Shown: in pieces, positions 10,296-20,809 of the stretch | How positions within the stretch are numbered: position 1 is the stretch's first letter | Layout: every line of letters begins with the position of its first letter | From: Dichetophora obliterata | Lineage: Eukaryota; Arthropoda; Insecta; Diptera; Sciomyzidae | Direction: 5' to 3' | NCBI GenBank assembly: GCA_963920525.1 | Contig: OY986435.1 | Coordinates: forward strand, 268,178,299 to 268,242,298 | DNA length: 64,000 nucleotides | Made by a program: the position numbers and the translations under genes | The notes under the pieces: model-generated | What the model was told of the DNA's origin: nothing | Seen by the model: the letters and a program-made list of their open reading frames with translations, nothing else | Databases searched by the model: none

Positions 10296-12145
10296 CTTAC
10301 TTACTTACTTAGTTGGCGCTACAACCGTATGTCGGTCTTGGCCTCATCTAAGAATTTGCGCCAGCCATTTCTGTCTTTCGCTTGCTGGCGCCAGTTGGAA
10401 ATTCCAAGCTTCGTCAGGTTGTCCTCTACTTGGTCTTTCCAACGAAGATGCGGTCGTCCTCTTCTGCGTTGACCGCCGCTGGGTACCGAATCGAATGTTT
10501 TCTTCACTGGAGCATCGTCTTTCATGCGCTGAACATGACCAAGCCAGCGAAGCCGCTCGATTTTAATGCGCTTGACTATGTCGATGTCAGCGTACAGCTC
10601 ATACAGTTCATCATTCCACCGTATTCGGTACTCGCCATTGACGCAGATTGGTCCGTAGATCTTACGAAGAATCTTTCTCTCGAATGCTCCTAAAGTCTTT
10701 TCATCTAAACTGCTCAGCGTCCAGGTTTGTGATGCGTAAAGTAGGACGGGCATGATGAGCGATTTATAGAGCGTGATTTTCGTTCGTCGAGAGAGGGCTC
10801 TGCTTCTCAATTGCCTACTGAGCCCAAAGTAACACCTGTTGGCAAGAATTATTCTTCGTTTGATCTCAATGCTGATGTCGTTGGTTGAATTAATGCTGGA
10901 TCTCAGATAAACGAAGTTCTTCACAACCTCGAAGGAGGTATTGTCAACGGTAACGTGGGTTCCAAGACGCTGGGACTGTTTGTTTGTTGACACTAAGTAT
11001 TTCGTCTTATCTGCATTCACTGACAGACCCATTCGACTTGACTCTCTTTCTAATCTGGAAAATGCTGCACTGACTTCGCGCGTATTATGGCCAATGATAT
11101 CTATGTCATCAGCATACGCAAGCAGCATAACACTCTTGTAGAATATTGTGCCACTACGTCTCAGATCAGCAGCTCGGATGATCTTTTCCATCATTAGGTT
11201 GAAAAAGTCGCACGATAAGGAATCACCTTGTCTGAAACCTCGTTTGGTAATAAATGGTGGGGAGAGGTCCTTCCCGATTTTAACTGCGCTGCTGGTGTTG
11301 CTCAGTGTCATCCTGCAAAGTCGTATTAGTTTTGCAGGAATACCAAATTCAGACATGGTGGAGTACAGGTGCTTCCTTATTGGGTTGTCGAAGGCGGCTT
11401 TGTAGTCGACAAAAAGATGGTGGGTGTCGACTTGTTTTTCTTGAGTCTTCTCCAAGATTTGTCGTAGCGTGAAAATCTGGTCGATGGTGGACTTTCCAGG
11501 TCTGAAGCCACACTGATAAGGTCCGATCAGTTCGTTTACAATGGGCTTCAATCTTTCACATAAAACGCTCGACAGGACCTTATATGCGATATTAAGAAGG
11601 CTTATCCCACGGTAATTGGCACAGATAGTGGGATCGCCTTTCTTGTGGATTGGGCAGAGCACACTGAGATTCCAATCGTTCGGAATGCATTCTTCCGACC
11701 ATATTCTGCATAGAAGCTCGTGAATGCATTTAAGTAGAGCTTCGCCTCCGTTCTTAAACAGCTCAGCAGGTAAGCCATCAGCTCCCGCGGCTTTGTTATT
11801 TTTGAGCCGAGCTATAGCTGTCAGAGCTGTTTCCGGAATATCATCTCTATTGGCGGGATTGTTGTCAGCGTCGCCATTTAGAAGCTTAGAGAAGTGTTCC
11901 CTCCATAACGTCAGTGTACTCTGGACATCTGTCACTAGATTCCCGTTTTCATCCTTGCATTAAGAGGCCCCGGTTTTAAAACCATCGGAAAGGCGTCTTA
12001 TTTTTTCGAAAAATTTTCGGGCCTCATTCCTGTCACCATACATCTCAATCTTCTCCTGCTCGCGCTTTTCTGCCTCTCTTTTTTTCCGCCTGAAAATATG
12101 TCTCTCTTCCCTCCTCTTTTCTTTGTATCGCTCCTTAGCAGCGCT
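10296..12145 (-). mobile_element. 5'-truncated non-LTR retrotransposon with 14-bp target duplication
   Basis: The insert is flanked by perfect copies of AAGAGTTTTATATA at 10282-10295 and 12146-12159. Its 3' end on the minus strand finishes in four copies of TAAG directly after the coding region, which replaces a poly-A tail. The 5' part, including any endonuclease, is missing, as usual for incomplete target-primed reverse transcription. The perfect duplication and long open frame show a young insertion. Confidence 0.9.
10319..12145 (-). pseudogene. reverse transcriptase ORF of the LINE (truncated, one stop)
   Basis: One frame runs from the truncation point to a stop at 10319 with a single interruption, TAA at 11962-11960. 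Below that stop 538 residues are open. The polymerase motifs appear in order: GFRPGKST, FVDYKAAFD (motif A Asp), RQGDSLSC, LAYADDIDIIG (motif C, YADD), GLSVNADKTKYL, then a C-terminal region with RLRWLGHVQRM and GRPHLRWKDQVEDNL. The upstream segment is a charged helix rich in Lys, Arg and Glu. The C-terminal pattern is that of the 'endonuclease-reverse transcriptase' proteins common in insect annotation, perhaps RTE-related; I do not assign a clade. It copied its RNA at a nicked target. Without an endonuclease and start it is inactive. Confidence 0.9.
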
Positions 12146-12947
12146 AAGAGTTTTATATATGAGTTATTATTTGAAAAGTTTGTATTTTAAACCGCAAGGT
12201 TTAAAAAAATTCAGTAATATGTTAGTGAAACTAAAATTTAGTCCAAGATTTCTAACCGTGTTCGAGGTTTTGCGCCGTGATCGATCATTGACATTAACTG
12301 GCTTAACAACAGAGCTGGGTGTAATGATTCTGTTCTTAAGTGAATTCCACCTCAATTCCAATTCCTTTTATTAAGAATTGGTAATTGTACATCTCAATTA
12401 ATCAGGAAAAGTTCTCAATTACATTACATGAATTGAAATTGGTAATTCGTAACTAGGCATCTCAATTCCTCAGGAATGGAACTGGAAAAAATCGTCAATA
12501 ACTCCTTCTTAAGCGTCTGTCAAGATGAACACCCAAATAGGTTTGCTCCAGGTTTGCTCCAGGAATAGATATGTGATAGAGTATAACTGTAGGACATGTT
12601 TTAGTCTGCAAAGTAAATGTAACGTGAATACTTTTCAGTTCATTGAGTCTATTCTCTAGTTTCTCAACCATGTTTCCAGCGTTTCTAAATATTCATTTAG
12701 ATCCTTGGATGAACCTATAAGGGGTCGTCCATAAACTACGTTACTGATTTTCCGGTTTTTTTACCCCCCTCCCCCTGCGTTACTTTTCGTAGTGCTTTTC
12801 AAAACCCCTCCCCCCATAAAGTAACGTGACATATAAAATTAATTCATTCGAATGATTATATATTTTGACTAGCTCTCACAATTTTCTAGCTCTGACATAT
12901 TAGTGACTAGTATGACTAGATACATTAAAGGAACAATTGGAAAAAAA

Positions 12948-13214
12948 TCAATAACTAATATCATCTGTAAAAGAAGCTGGTAGCTTTGTTGAGGATTTTT
13001 CAAAATAGAATTTTTCATCGGATTCTATGTCGACCCATTCAGGTGAATCCTTATTTCTAACGCAAAGAAATTCACCTGGTCTTTGACAGAGTACCCTTAA
13101 AGGCTGCACCCGAGCTGCACCAAGTTCTGTGTTTTTGTGTAAATGCTTTCTGAAAATTGATTTATTTAAATAGTATGTTTTATTCCAATTTATTGTAAAC
13201 GATATAATACAAAC
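12948..13214 (-). CDS. 88-codon open frame without ATG inside the TIR element
   Basis: A frame open from 13214 to the stop at 12948 encodes a protein-like, non-repetitive sequence with a middle of GAARVQPLRVLCQRPGEF, followed by SPEWVDIESDEKFYFEKSST. It has no start codon. A TTTTCAG acceptor lies in it at about 13158-13164, so it could be a terminal exon joined from upstream on the minus strand (AGA-AAG-CAT-TTA onward). I do not recognise the family. It may be the remains of the element's own gene or a captured exon. Confidence 0.3.
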   Translation of the reverse strand, partial: VCIISFTINWNKTYYLNKSIFRKHLHKNTELGAARVQPLRVLCQRPGEFLCVRNKDSPEWVDIESDEKFYFEKSSTKLPASFTDDISY

Positions 13215-13272
13215 TTATGACAATTCATAGAAGTTTTAAAAACGAAATACAAGCCGCAGGCAGGAAACGACC

Positions 13273-13512
13273 TTGAACCGATTTCTTCTTTCTGAGAAGA
13301 ACAGTACATGTCATACGGTATCTCCTTTGATCAAGAACATTCAGGCCTTAACGTCAAAGCCTGTCGCAAAAGCAAAGACCCAAATTTTTCAGACGTGTGC
13401 TGAGATGGTGAAGGAATACCAAAAGGTTCCTGTGTCGAGGGAAAAGGCGGTGAAAGAAATCGTTGAAACAAAAGTTAACCATCAATTTAGACGATCAAAC
13501 ATAAACATGTAA
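13273..13512 (+). CDS. 79-codon open frame inside the TIR element, unknown
   Basis: Starts with TTG at 13273 and reads through a basic, protein-like sequence (AKAKTQIFQTCAEMVKEYQK). No domain is recognised and there is no convincing start. It could be a decayed piece of the element's protein. Low confidence that it is translated. Confidence 0.2.
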   Translation: MNRFLLSEKNSTCHTVSPLIKNIQALTSKPVAKAKTQIFQTCAEMVKEYQKVPVSREKAVKEIVETKVNHQFRRSNINM

Positions 13513-13724
13513 AGTTAAAAATTTTTGAAATGATTGTGTTATTAATTAGAGGTTTTTCGTCGATTTTTTTAATTTTTGGTAACGTTACAATATCTAAACA
13601 CCTTCCCCCCTACCGTTACTTATCGCTGCGCATTTCAAAACCCCTCCCCCCCCTAAATTGGCAACGTAGTTTATGGACGACCCCTAAGGTTTGAATGGGT
13701 GTTTATTTTGATTTTCAACATAGC

Positions 13725-13778
13725 TCCATTCGGAGTCAGCATAAAACTCGTAGGTCGAGCTCTCGCTCATTTGTTGGC
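13725..13778 (+). repeat. SINE body fragment (TTCGGAGTCAGC core)
   Basis: CCATTCGGAGTCAGCATAAAACTCGTAGGTC resembles the core in the SINE at 21960-22276, where the same words appear on the other strand. It is only a short remnant with no tRNA head. Confidence 0.55.
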
Positions 13779-14630
13779 TAATAATTGTACAGTAGCTCTA
13801 CTATACAAATTATTATTATAGTTAGTTTTTATTATTTTTTAGACTTGTTGAATAATAATTTTAACTGTGGATTTACTGCAAAAGTTGTAGAGTATCAATT
13901 TTTACAGTATGTCTACTGTTATACTGACAATAAGGCATATATAAATTTCGCATTATATGTATTTGGTATTCGTTTCCTAAAACACATTGGGTTGGGTACC
14001 AGTATTTACTTTAGAAATTTTTGTAAAATATTTGAAAATATGTGAAAAAAATATGTTCGATTACATAAATACTAACTGCCAACTCTAACTGTTCGACACG
14101 TTAAGATCTACTGTCACAATTGTTAACTTATAATTTTTTATCGGTAATTACAAATGAAATAATAGTAACTGTGCAACAACAATTGTTTTGACGGTAAAGT
14201 GACCTCAAATATCGTTTGAATTTACAGACAAGGTCTTTTTGTGTGTAGGGTTGGAATGGCCAATTTATTTATACAGATATATTTATACAGCATAAGCTTT
14301 CTAAAAATAAAACAAATAGGCAATTTCATACGATTTGCTAGTCACGGAAGGTTTTAAAAACCTTTTCCCCCTTCACTTGTTATAAATTGTGACGGTCCAT
14401 CGAATTACCTCCGCACTTTACAGCATTACGAGATTTATAAAAATTTCTTTATTGATAAAACTCAGTTATATGAATATTTTAGTCTTAAATTGTATAGAAA
14501 TGACATCAATATTACATTTTAACTGAGATTGAATCAACAGTAATTGATTACTTTCTGTGTAACGATTTTCAGCAATTAAATTTCATAAAAAATGATTTGA
14601 ACAGAGTATTAGATCTAATATTTGTAACAA
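13779..14630. other. AT-rich DNA without recognised features
   Basis: The ORF at 13785-14045 is AT-rich and low in complexity; I see no protein family in it. Confidence 0.45.
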
Positions 14631-14634
14631 ATGT

Positions 14635-15032
14635 GGCCTCGATAGTCTAGTGGTAGCGCGCTTGACTATCGCTCAGGGGTCCCGGGTTCGAATCCTGGCT
14701 CAGCCATGGTCCTACGCTATAACCTTTCTTTCCTTATTCCTAATCCAAGGAACTTAAAACACATCAATTTGCTACGAAAAAATGTAGTTGGTAGTGGTAG
14801 GAAAAGTTTGTGGGGAGTAACGATGAGTAACTTGGTTTGACTGAGGTGAAGGCATAAGACTTGCTTCAGATTTAATATCACATGCTTCTACAGCTTTTGC
14901 TACATTAAAAACATCCTACACAAAAATTTTACTTGATTATTCCCTTCTTCCATTTTGTGGTATTACAACGGACCAAAAATATAGTCTAAGTGGGCTGGTC
15001 TAAAGTCCTACCGCCACCTAAACCTAACCTAA
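14635..15032 (+). repeat. tRNA-derived SINE, full length or nearly so
   Basis: The head (14635-14706) looks like a tRNA: A-box TAGTCTAGTGGTAGCGCGC and B-box GGGTTCGAATCC, ending CAGCCA. The acceptor arms pair poorly, so it is a SINE promoter and not a working tRNA. A body of about 300 bp follows, and the element ends in a CACCTAAACCTAACCTAAC tail. A relative with a diverged head is at 42917-42990. Confidence 0.7.
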
Positions 15033-15039
15033 CAAATGT

Positions 15040-17243
15040 CGGTTAAGAGCGACTTGTGATGAAAACTTGGCGCCAATTTCGAAAAACAGTGAATTTTGAA
15101 TTTTATGGACTTAATAAATCCAGTAATGACTTTTTTGAAGAGTTCGACTTTTCGAACGGAAATTTTATTGGAATTAATGATGTTTTAAGAAAGGAAGATT
15201 GGTTTGTATTAACTTCTTTAGTGAACTCTAACGACGCATATAATTAATTTGCGCTTAGTTTTCTAATGCTATAAACCAGGTCTTTCCTAAAAAAAAATAT
15301 TAAATTGAGCGATAAACCTCCATGGTTCAACTCTCGTTTAGCACATTTTAAAAACCTAAAAAATAAGTGGTTCAAGAAATTTAAAAAGAATAATTCACTA
15401 TATAATCAATCAAAATTCATACAAGCTCGAAACGAATTCGATAACTTGCATACATGTTTATATATAATACATTTCAAAAATTGAGTAAAAGTTGAAAGCG
15501 AATCCATCATCTTTCTGGCAATAACTTAATTCGACACGTAAAACCAATGGTTTTCCTTCTAGCTGGAGTTGGATGGCATAAAATCCAATAATACTCGTGA
15601 GTCTTGCAATCTATTTGCAGAATTTTTTTAAAAAGTGTTTGAAAACTATGATAACTTAGCAAATTATGATAACACACTGAACTTTGTCGACCCGAATCTG
15701 ACTAATATCAGCAACATTGAAGTCTCAGCCGAGAATGTCTTCTTAGCTATTTCAAATCTTAAACCATGAACGTGGTGGTTTTCCACCAATGTTTTTTAAA
15801 CTTTGTATAGATAACATTTCTGAGCCAATTGCTGTTCTATTAAATATTTGTCTTAAAACTGGAATTTTCTTAAACTCCTGGAAAATATATTTCGTAATTT
15901 CAATATTTAAATCTGGAGATCGAAGGAACATTAATCAACTATAGAGCTATTGTAAAACAATGTACTTTTGCAAAAACCTTTGATCAGATAATTAAAAACA
16001 AACTACCAAATCGTGTTAAAAGTGCAATTAGTGATTATAAGCATGGTTTTATGCCTGGTAGATCGACTTGTTCAAATTTGGCACTTATTTCGGCTGAAAT
16101 AGTGGACGCTTTGGAGTGTCGGAGTCAGTTAGATGTAGTGTTTACCGATTTTGCGAAAGCCTTCGATAAAGTTGACCGCAACATTCTACTATTGTATTTA
16201 AATTAAAAAAATTTGGCTTAGCAGAAGGTCTTATAAAAATGTTTAATTGTTTTTTAAAGGACAGAAAACTTTTTGTCAAGATTAATGAAATATCTTCTGA
16301 TACTCCTATAAGAGCTTTTTCGGGCATTTCACAAGGTACAAATTGCGGCCCATTATTGTTTTTAATTTCCAGAAATGATTTGCCTCAGTCCTTTGAATTT
16401 TTTCAAATGCTTAATGATCGCATTATCCTGATTGTTTTAAACTTCAATATGATCTGATTCGTTTCCACATTTGGTGTACTATAAACAACTTAAATTTGAA
16501 TGTAAGCAAATGTTGTGTCGTAACTTACGCCAAAAACATGAACCTAATCAGTATTAATTACTCCATAAATAATATTGTTTTGACACAAAGATTGGAAATA
16601 AAAGTCTTGGGTGTAATATTCAATTCCAAATTCAGCTTTGACTTTCACTATGACTTTATCGTAGCAAAATCAAACTCCATGGTTGGTTTCATTAAGCGGA
16701 ACACCCAAAACTTCAGAGATCCGCACACAATTAAAGCACTTTATGTGTCACATTATTGAATTTTGTTTGATTATTTGGAACCCTTTCTATGTCGAACATT
16801 CAAATCATATTTAAAGAATCCAAAGGAATGTATCAAGGTATGTGCTCAAAAAGATGCAATGCTACAATCTACAAAGAATAGAAGGTTATGTTCTTCACTT
16901 TTATTCGTTTACGACATTTTAGTCGGTAAAACTTCATCTATCGAATTATCCAACTATTTTCGTATGCTCCTCCAAGGAATCTTAGAAATACAAGATTATT
17001 AGAGGTGAGGTTTCATAGAACTAATTATGATCAAAATGAACCTATTCACAAATGTATTAGTCTATGCAATAGCTTTTCTCCTGTACTAGATTTCAATTTA
17101 CAGGAAAACCGCTTTAAGCTTAATCTATTTATGTTGTGTAACTAAAGTACTTAGCTATGTAGAATTATATTGATTTTGATGAATTGTATAGTCTGTAAGA
17201 TTTCAAATGAGTAGACTGAAATAAATAAATAAATAAATAAATT
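15040..17243 (+). mobile_element. jockey-like LINE, 5' truncated and decayed
   Basis: The reverse-transcriptase region of a non-LTR element begins right after the SINE tail and ends in an (AAAT)n tail at about 17219-17243, the 3' end. Its polymerase sequence is spread over the three plus frames. A relative lies at 25700-26568. Confidence 0.85.
15056..16990 (+). pseudogene. reverse transcriptase of the jockey-like LINE, broken
   Basis: Recognisable pieces in order: the linker before the polymerase (NLKNKWFKKFKK-like, 15340-15400), NFVDPNLTNISNIE (15670-15720), SGDRRNIN...YRAIVKQCTFAKTFDQII (about 15915-16000), HGFMPGRSTCSNLALISAEI (16040-16100), VVFTDFAKAFDKVDRN with the motif A Asp (16135-16180), FSGISQGTNCGPLLF (16316-16360), and SKCCVVTYAKNMN (16500-16545). 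The YADD motif is lost: the place corresponding to it reads MLNDRIIL. At least four frame changes and several stops separate the pieces, so no enzyme is made. The family is jockey-like by overall pattern; the clade is inferred. Confidence 0.8.
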
Positions 17244-18180
17244 ATGCAAAATATGTTAAGTCTCATTTCTGCATTGTACAAAAAAGAGCAGACTTAAGTC
17301 TAGGATGCTTAATCTCCACACTACTGTACAACTGGATGACATGTAAAGAAAATGGAAGTCATACCAAGAGCTAAATAAATAAGTCAAGATATATACAAAG
17401 CATAGGAACTAAGAATTAGAGGAATTCATAGTGGTATTAATCATCCCAATCATGAAACTTTTCTTCCGGGGAATCGGAAAAGGTAGTTTTCATTTTTAAG
17501 ATAGCATATAAGCACATTACATTTTTTTTACACTCCGGAATATTGATGGTTGATGAACAAATTTTCAATAAAAATTTCCAAAATTTTCTTGAACTTTATC
17601 TTAAAAATAATAACTCCCCTTTCCGATTCCCCGGGAGAAAAGTTTCATGATTGGGCTGATTATTTTCCATATATGTTCCTACTTCCCAAATCTGAAGGAA
17701 ACCCATTTGCCATATTTTGTTTTACACTCACAATATGTTTTTCCCTAACCTTGAAGGTACGCTGGATAGAAAGGTATAATCTCACTTTTTATTTATTTGC
17801 TTTACCTTTTTTTTTAAAGACACAAAGGTTTAATACAAAGAATTTCTGTAACTATTGCATGGGATGAAAACTGTGATGCAAACTGTGGAGCAAACTGAAG
17901 TTTCTCTAATTGGTTGACAGATCTTAAAAGAAAATAATGAAATTGGCAGCGGAATTCGAACCCATATTACAGTTTTCTCTCAAACCATTGCCTCAAAAAG
18001 TAAAATCCATGACTGCATTTACATATTTCATTAGTGCTAATTTCACTTCAAGGATTCACCTTGAAAAACCCTTGAAAAACATATTTAATTCGTTCACGCA
18101 TACGAACTTTATCTCTGGAAAGCTGTCGTATTTTTCTATAAGTATTACCTACTTTTATTGCTCTATTTCTATGGCAGTCA
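17244..18180. other. AT-rich DNA with one imperfect hairpin
   Basis: No gene is visible apart from the inverted repeat listed at 17438-17662. The short plus-strand frames (17550-17867, 17937-18188) have no family features. Confidence 0.45.
17438..17662. repeat. imperfect inverted repeat with about 65-bp arms
   Basis: The arms 17438-17503 and 17597-17662 share CCCAATCATGAAACTTTTCT and GGGGAATCGGAAA in inverted order, separated by about 93 bp. It is probably a hairpin-type nonautonomous element. Its exact ends and target duplication are not clear. Confidence 0.75.
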
Positions 18181-19750
18181 GTGACTGAATCAACGGCTGA
18201 ATCCTGCTGTTGACGTTGAGTGTTCTCAAGGCGCGTTGAAGCATTCATCTGGCTTTGTTGTTTATGATAGCCAGTCAGCAATTGATTCGTGGTGGTTAGA
18301 ATTAAAGTGAGACGAATTAATGATAGGGATTTTGGACGTCGATGATGCCGCCGATGGGGTTGAATTGTAGCTGTAACAACAACAACAACAACAACAACAA
18401 AAGCAACGAACAAAGCTATTAGGGCATTAATAGCTTTGAATGCGGCAAATGCTCTAAAGTCAATTGAGCGTTTGAAGAGCAGTAGTTAAAGCTGCCAGCA
18501 TTCTGCCAAATAAATTCCGGCCACCCTGCTGATTATAGCTACTGCGTGCGCCCGCTTACAGTCCATTAAATGTGCGAGCAATAAGAAGCAGTCATTGGCA
18601 TCAACATCATCATCAACATTATCAACAACATCATCAGCTAAAACATTTAGTAGTAGCGATGAGTACCAGCAACAGTCGCTGACATACACAAATACTCAAC
18701 CACACTACAGCGTTAGCAACAGCAACAGCAACAATAATAATTTCATTATATTAATAATAACAATAATAAAAGTCATAATAATAGAAGATACGGAAATAAT
18801 TTCGCTTGTCGACTAGCTGACATCGCTAACATCGCTCCAGCGTTGCTTGTTGTTGGCGACATTTAAGTATTTGAGCACTCACTCGCACACTTGCTCACCC
18901 ATTCATCTTTGCTTTCATTCACTCCTTTGCTTCATTGCGCAATGCATGCCGTTCTTCATTCATACATTCATACATTCAGAAAATTGCTCGCATTTGTGCC
19001 TGAATGTACTGAATGACAGCGAATGAGCGGAAGGTGAAAATTAAGATTATTAAGTTGTTGCTTTTGCTGTTGCTGGCTGTCGCTAGTGTCGTTGAAGTTG
19101 CTGTTGTCGCTAAATCAGCCTCAAGTGGCAGGCAGTTTGGCTCATTTGCTCCACAGTATTCCACAGAATTCGGTCGGATGGGACCCTTTTGTGTCGTTGA
19201 CAACAGCAAGAACACGCGTTAAAGCCTCCTCCTTCATCGCGCAGCTGTAGCAATCGAAGCGTTGCTAATGAAATGAGCAACTGTTGCCGCCATCAAAGTC
19301 AAAAGCTTAAAACTCTCTGAGTGAAATTGTGCTCGAAAATTCGTTTAATGTAATTAAAATTTTGCTGATGACATTTGAGCTGCCTGCGTCGGCAAAAGTA
19401 ACAGTTACAAAAACAACAAAGATTTACTCTAAATAAAGCGAATTGTAACGCTGCGGCTTTTAAAGTACAGCAAAAAGATTTAAAATATACGCTGCTGCAA
19501 CAACGCTGACAATGACGATGACAATGAAATAGCTGTTGCAGCAAAAGCCGCAGCGCAAGAACCGCAAACATGTTGACACAGCAAAAGACAGACAAAAACA
19601 ATAAACCCAACGCTGATGCAGTTACTGCATTCAGTTCCTTCTCTTAAATTGTATCCGTCTGCATTAATGTTTGGCTGTCTTTAGCTGCGTCTGCCTTTGC
19701 AAATAATACTTAGCGCTGTGTCGACGTTGCTGTGATGACGACCACCACAC
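18181..19750. other. CAA/CAG-rich island, candidate leader or conserved intron
   Basis: This region lacks transposon features and has a (CAA)n run at 18376-18401, repeated CATCATCAACA, and AACAGCAACAGCAAC. Open frames on both strands are products of these repeats and show no domain. It resembles regulatory or leader DNA of fly developmental genes. Confidence 0.35.
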
Positions 19751-20300
19751 ACGTAATTACCGAACAAGCACAGTGGGCCTAACAATATTTGCAATATCAA
19801 TTTTTCAACTGTATCCAATAATGCTGTATCCAATGTGGTTGTGGCCGCCGATGCCCGTATTTCTTCTTCTCAGAATAAATATGCAGTGGATACAAGATAC
19901 ATATACTGATCTCTCTTAAGCATTCTATAAGGTATCTGACAATCTTTTGGTATTGATATTTCCTAAACTAAATTGGGATTTCATATAGTCTTATTACAGT
20001 GGTTAAGCTCTTACTTAACTGATAGAACTTGCTTTGTGGTTATGGATAAGTGATATTAAATAAAGCTTTTCAAAAGTTTGCTATCTTCTATAGGCAGATA
20101 TACAATACTTTCAGAAATAAATCAGACTTAGGCTATCTGCAATCTTGTTGCATCGTTGCAAATGTAAAATAATCTGCTTTTACAAAAACACAACATATTG
20201 ATATGCATTTCCAATATTAATACATTCGCTATAACAAAAGGCTGTTGCATATGCAAGTCTAATAATATTGCATGACGCTATTGTGAATGAATGTGTTTTG

Positions 20301-20798
20301 CGGCACTATGAAAAATCGCCCAATGAAAAATCGCAAAAAAAAAAAAAAAATTAAAAATCGCCGAAATGAAAAATGGCCCAAAATGAAATGAACAATGGCC
20401 CAAAAAATTAAATGAAAAATTACCCAAAAAAAAAAAAAAATTAAAAATGACCCAATTATGAAATAATGTTTCAAAATCAAAAAATTGCCTATTAAAAAGA
20501 TAATTATATCCAGAAGTACTATAGACAGCAAAGCCGGTGTTGGACTTATTGAGGGTTGTAATCCCTAAGTAGCGGCCAAAGGCAATGTATTAAAAAGAGA
20601 AAACTACATGCATTTAGTTTAATTTATAAGTTCATTTATAATTTCATACATAAAGAATTAATAATAGCCCAAAAAAATGAAAAATCGCCCAAAAAAAAGG
20701 AAAAATCACCCAAGTTTTTATATGAAAAATCATCCAATTTTGTATGAAGAAATTTTGGGCGATTTTTCATTTTTTTTTGGGCGATTTTTCATAGTGCC
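20301..20798. mobile_element. short inverted-repeat element (GGCACTATGAAAAATCGCCC ends)
   Basis: The ends are inverted copies of GGCACTATGAAAAATCGCCC. GTGTTTTG flanks both sides (20293-20300 and 20799-20806), an 8-bp or, if the outer C/G is counted in the repeat, 7-bp duplication. The interior is made of many AAAATCGCCCAAAATGAAA variants. It encodes nothing. An 8-bp duplication would suit a hAT-type origin. Confidence 0.75.
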
Positions 20799-20809
20799 GT
20801 GTTTTGTAT

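Larger units (their letters stand above)
9679..12260. mobile_element. second ACACGGTTAG-type element, interrupted by a LINE
   Basis: The left end CACGGTTAGAAATCTTGTAC (9679) is inverted at 12260, which from outside reads CACGGTTAGAAATCTTGGAC. Removing the LINE and its duplicated target leaves about 720 bp. The interior holds a near-perfect hairpin (9742-9849), a tRNA-like block (9957-10029) and TAGTATAAATTGTATTAAA repeats like those of the 6888-9327 element. It is nonautonomous. The flanking bases do not give a clear target duplication. Confidence 0.6.
12721..13684. mobile_element. 964-bp terminal-inverted-repeat element with TAA duplications
   Basis: The first and last 22 bp are perfect inverted copies starting GGGGTCGTCCATAAACTACG. 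TAA flanks both sides (12718-12720, 13685-13687). Inside each end is a C- or G-rich subterminal run (CCCCTCCCCC type). A 3-bp TAA duplication with G-rich ends would fit PIF/Harbinger-like elements, but I see no transposase to confirm it. Two small open frames lie inside. Confidence 0.8.

Noticed and set aside
10382..10693. 103-residue plus-strand frame
   Set aside because: Antisense shadow of the LINE reverse transcriptase.
13273..13684. host gene overlapping the TAA-flanked element
   Set aside because: The frame lies wholly within perfect inverted ends and starts without ATG; a transposon remnant is more economical.
14635..14706. working tRNA gene
   Set aside because: A and B boxes are good but the acceptor stem has three mismatches in a row, no proper anticodon arm forms, and a SINE body and tail follow.
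18048..18413. 121-residue minus-strand frame starting with a Val run
   Set aside because: The start is the antisense of a (CAA)n microsatellite and the rest has no family features.
20259..20531. 90-residue Phe-rich membrane-like protein
   Set aside because: Antisense of AAAATCGCCC repeats inside the short element.
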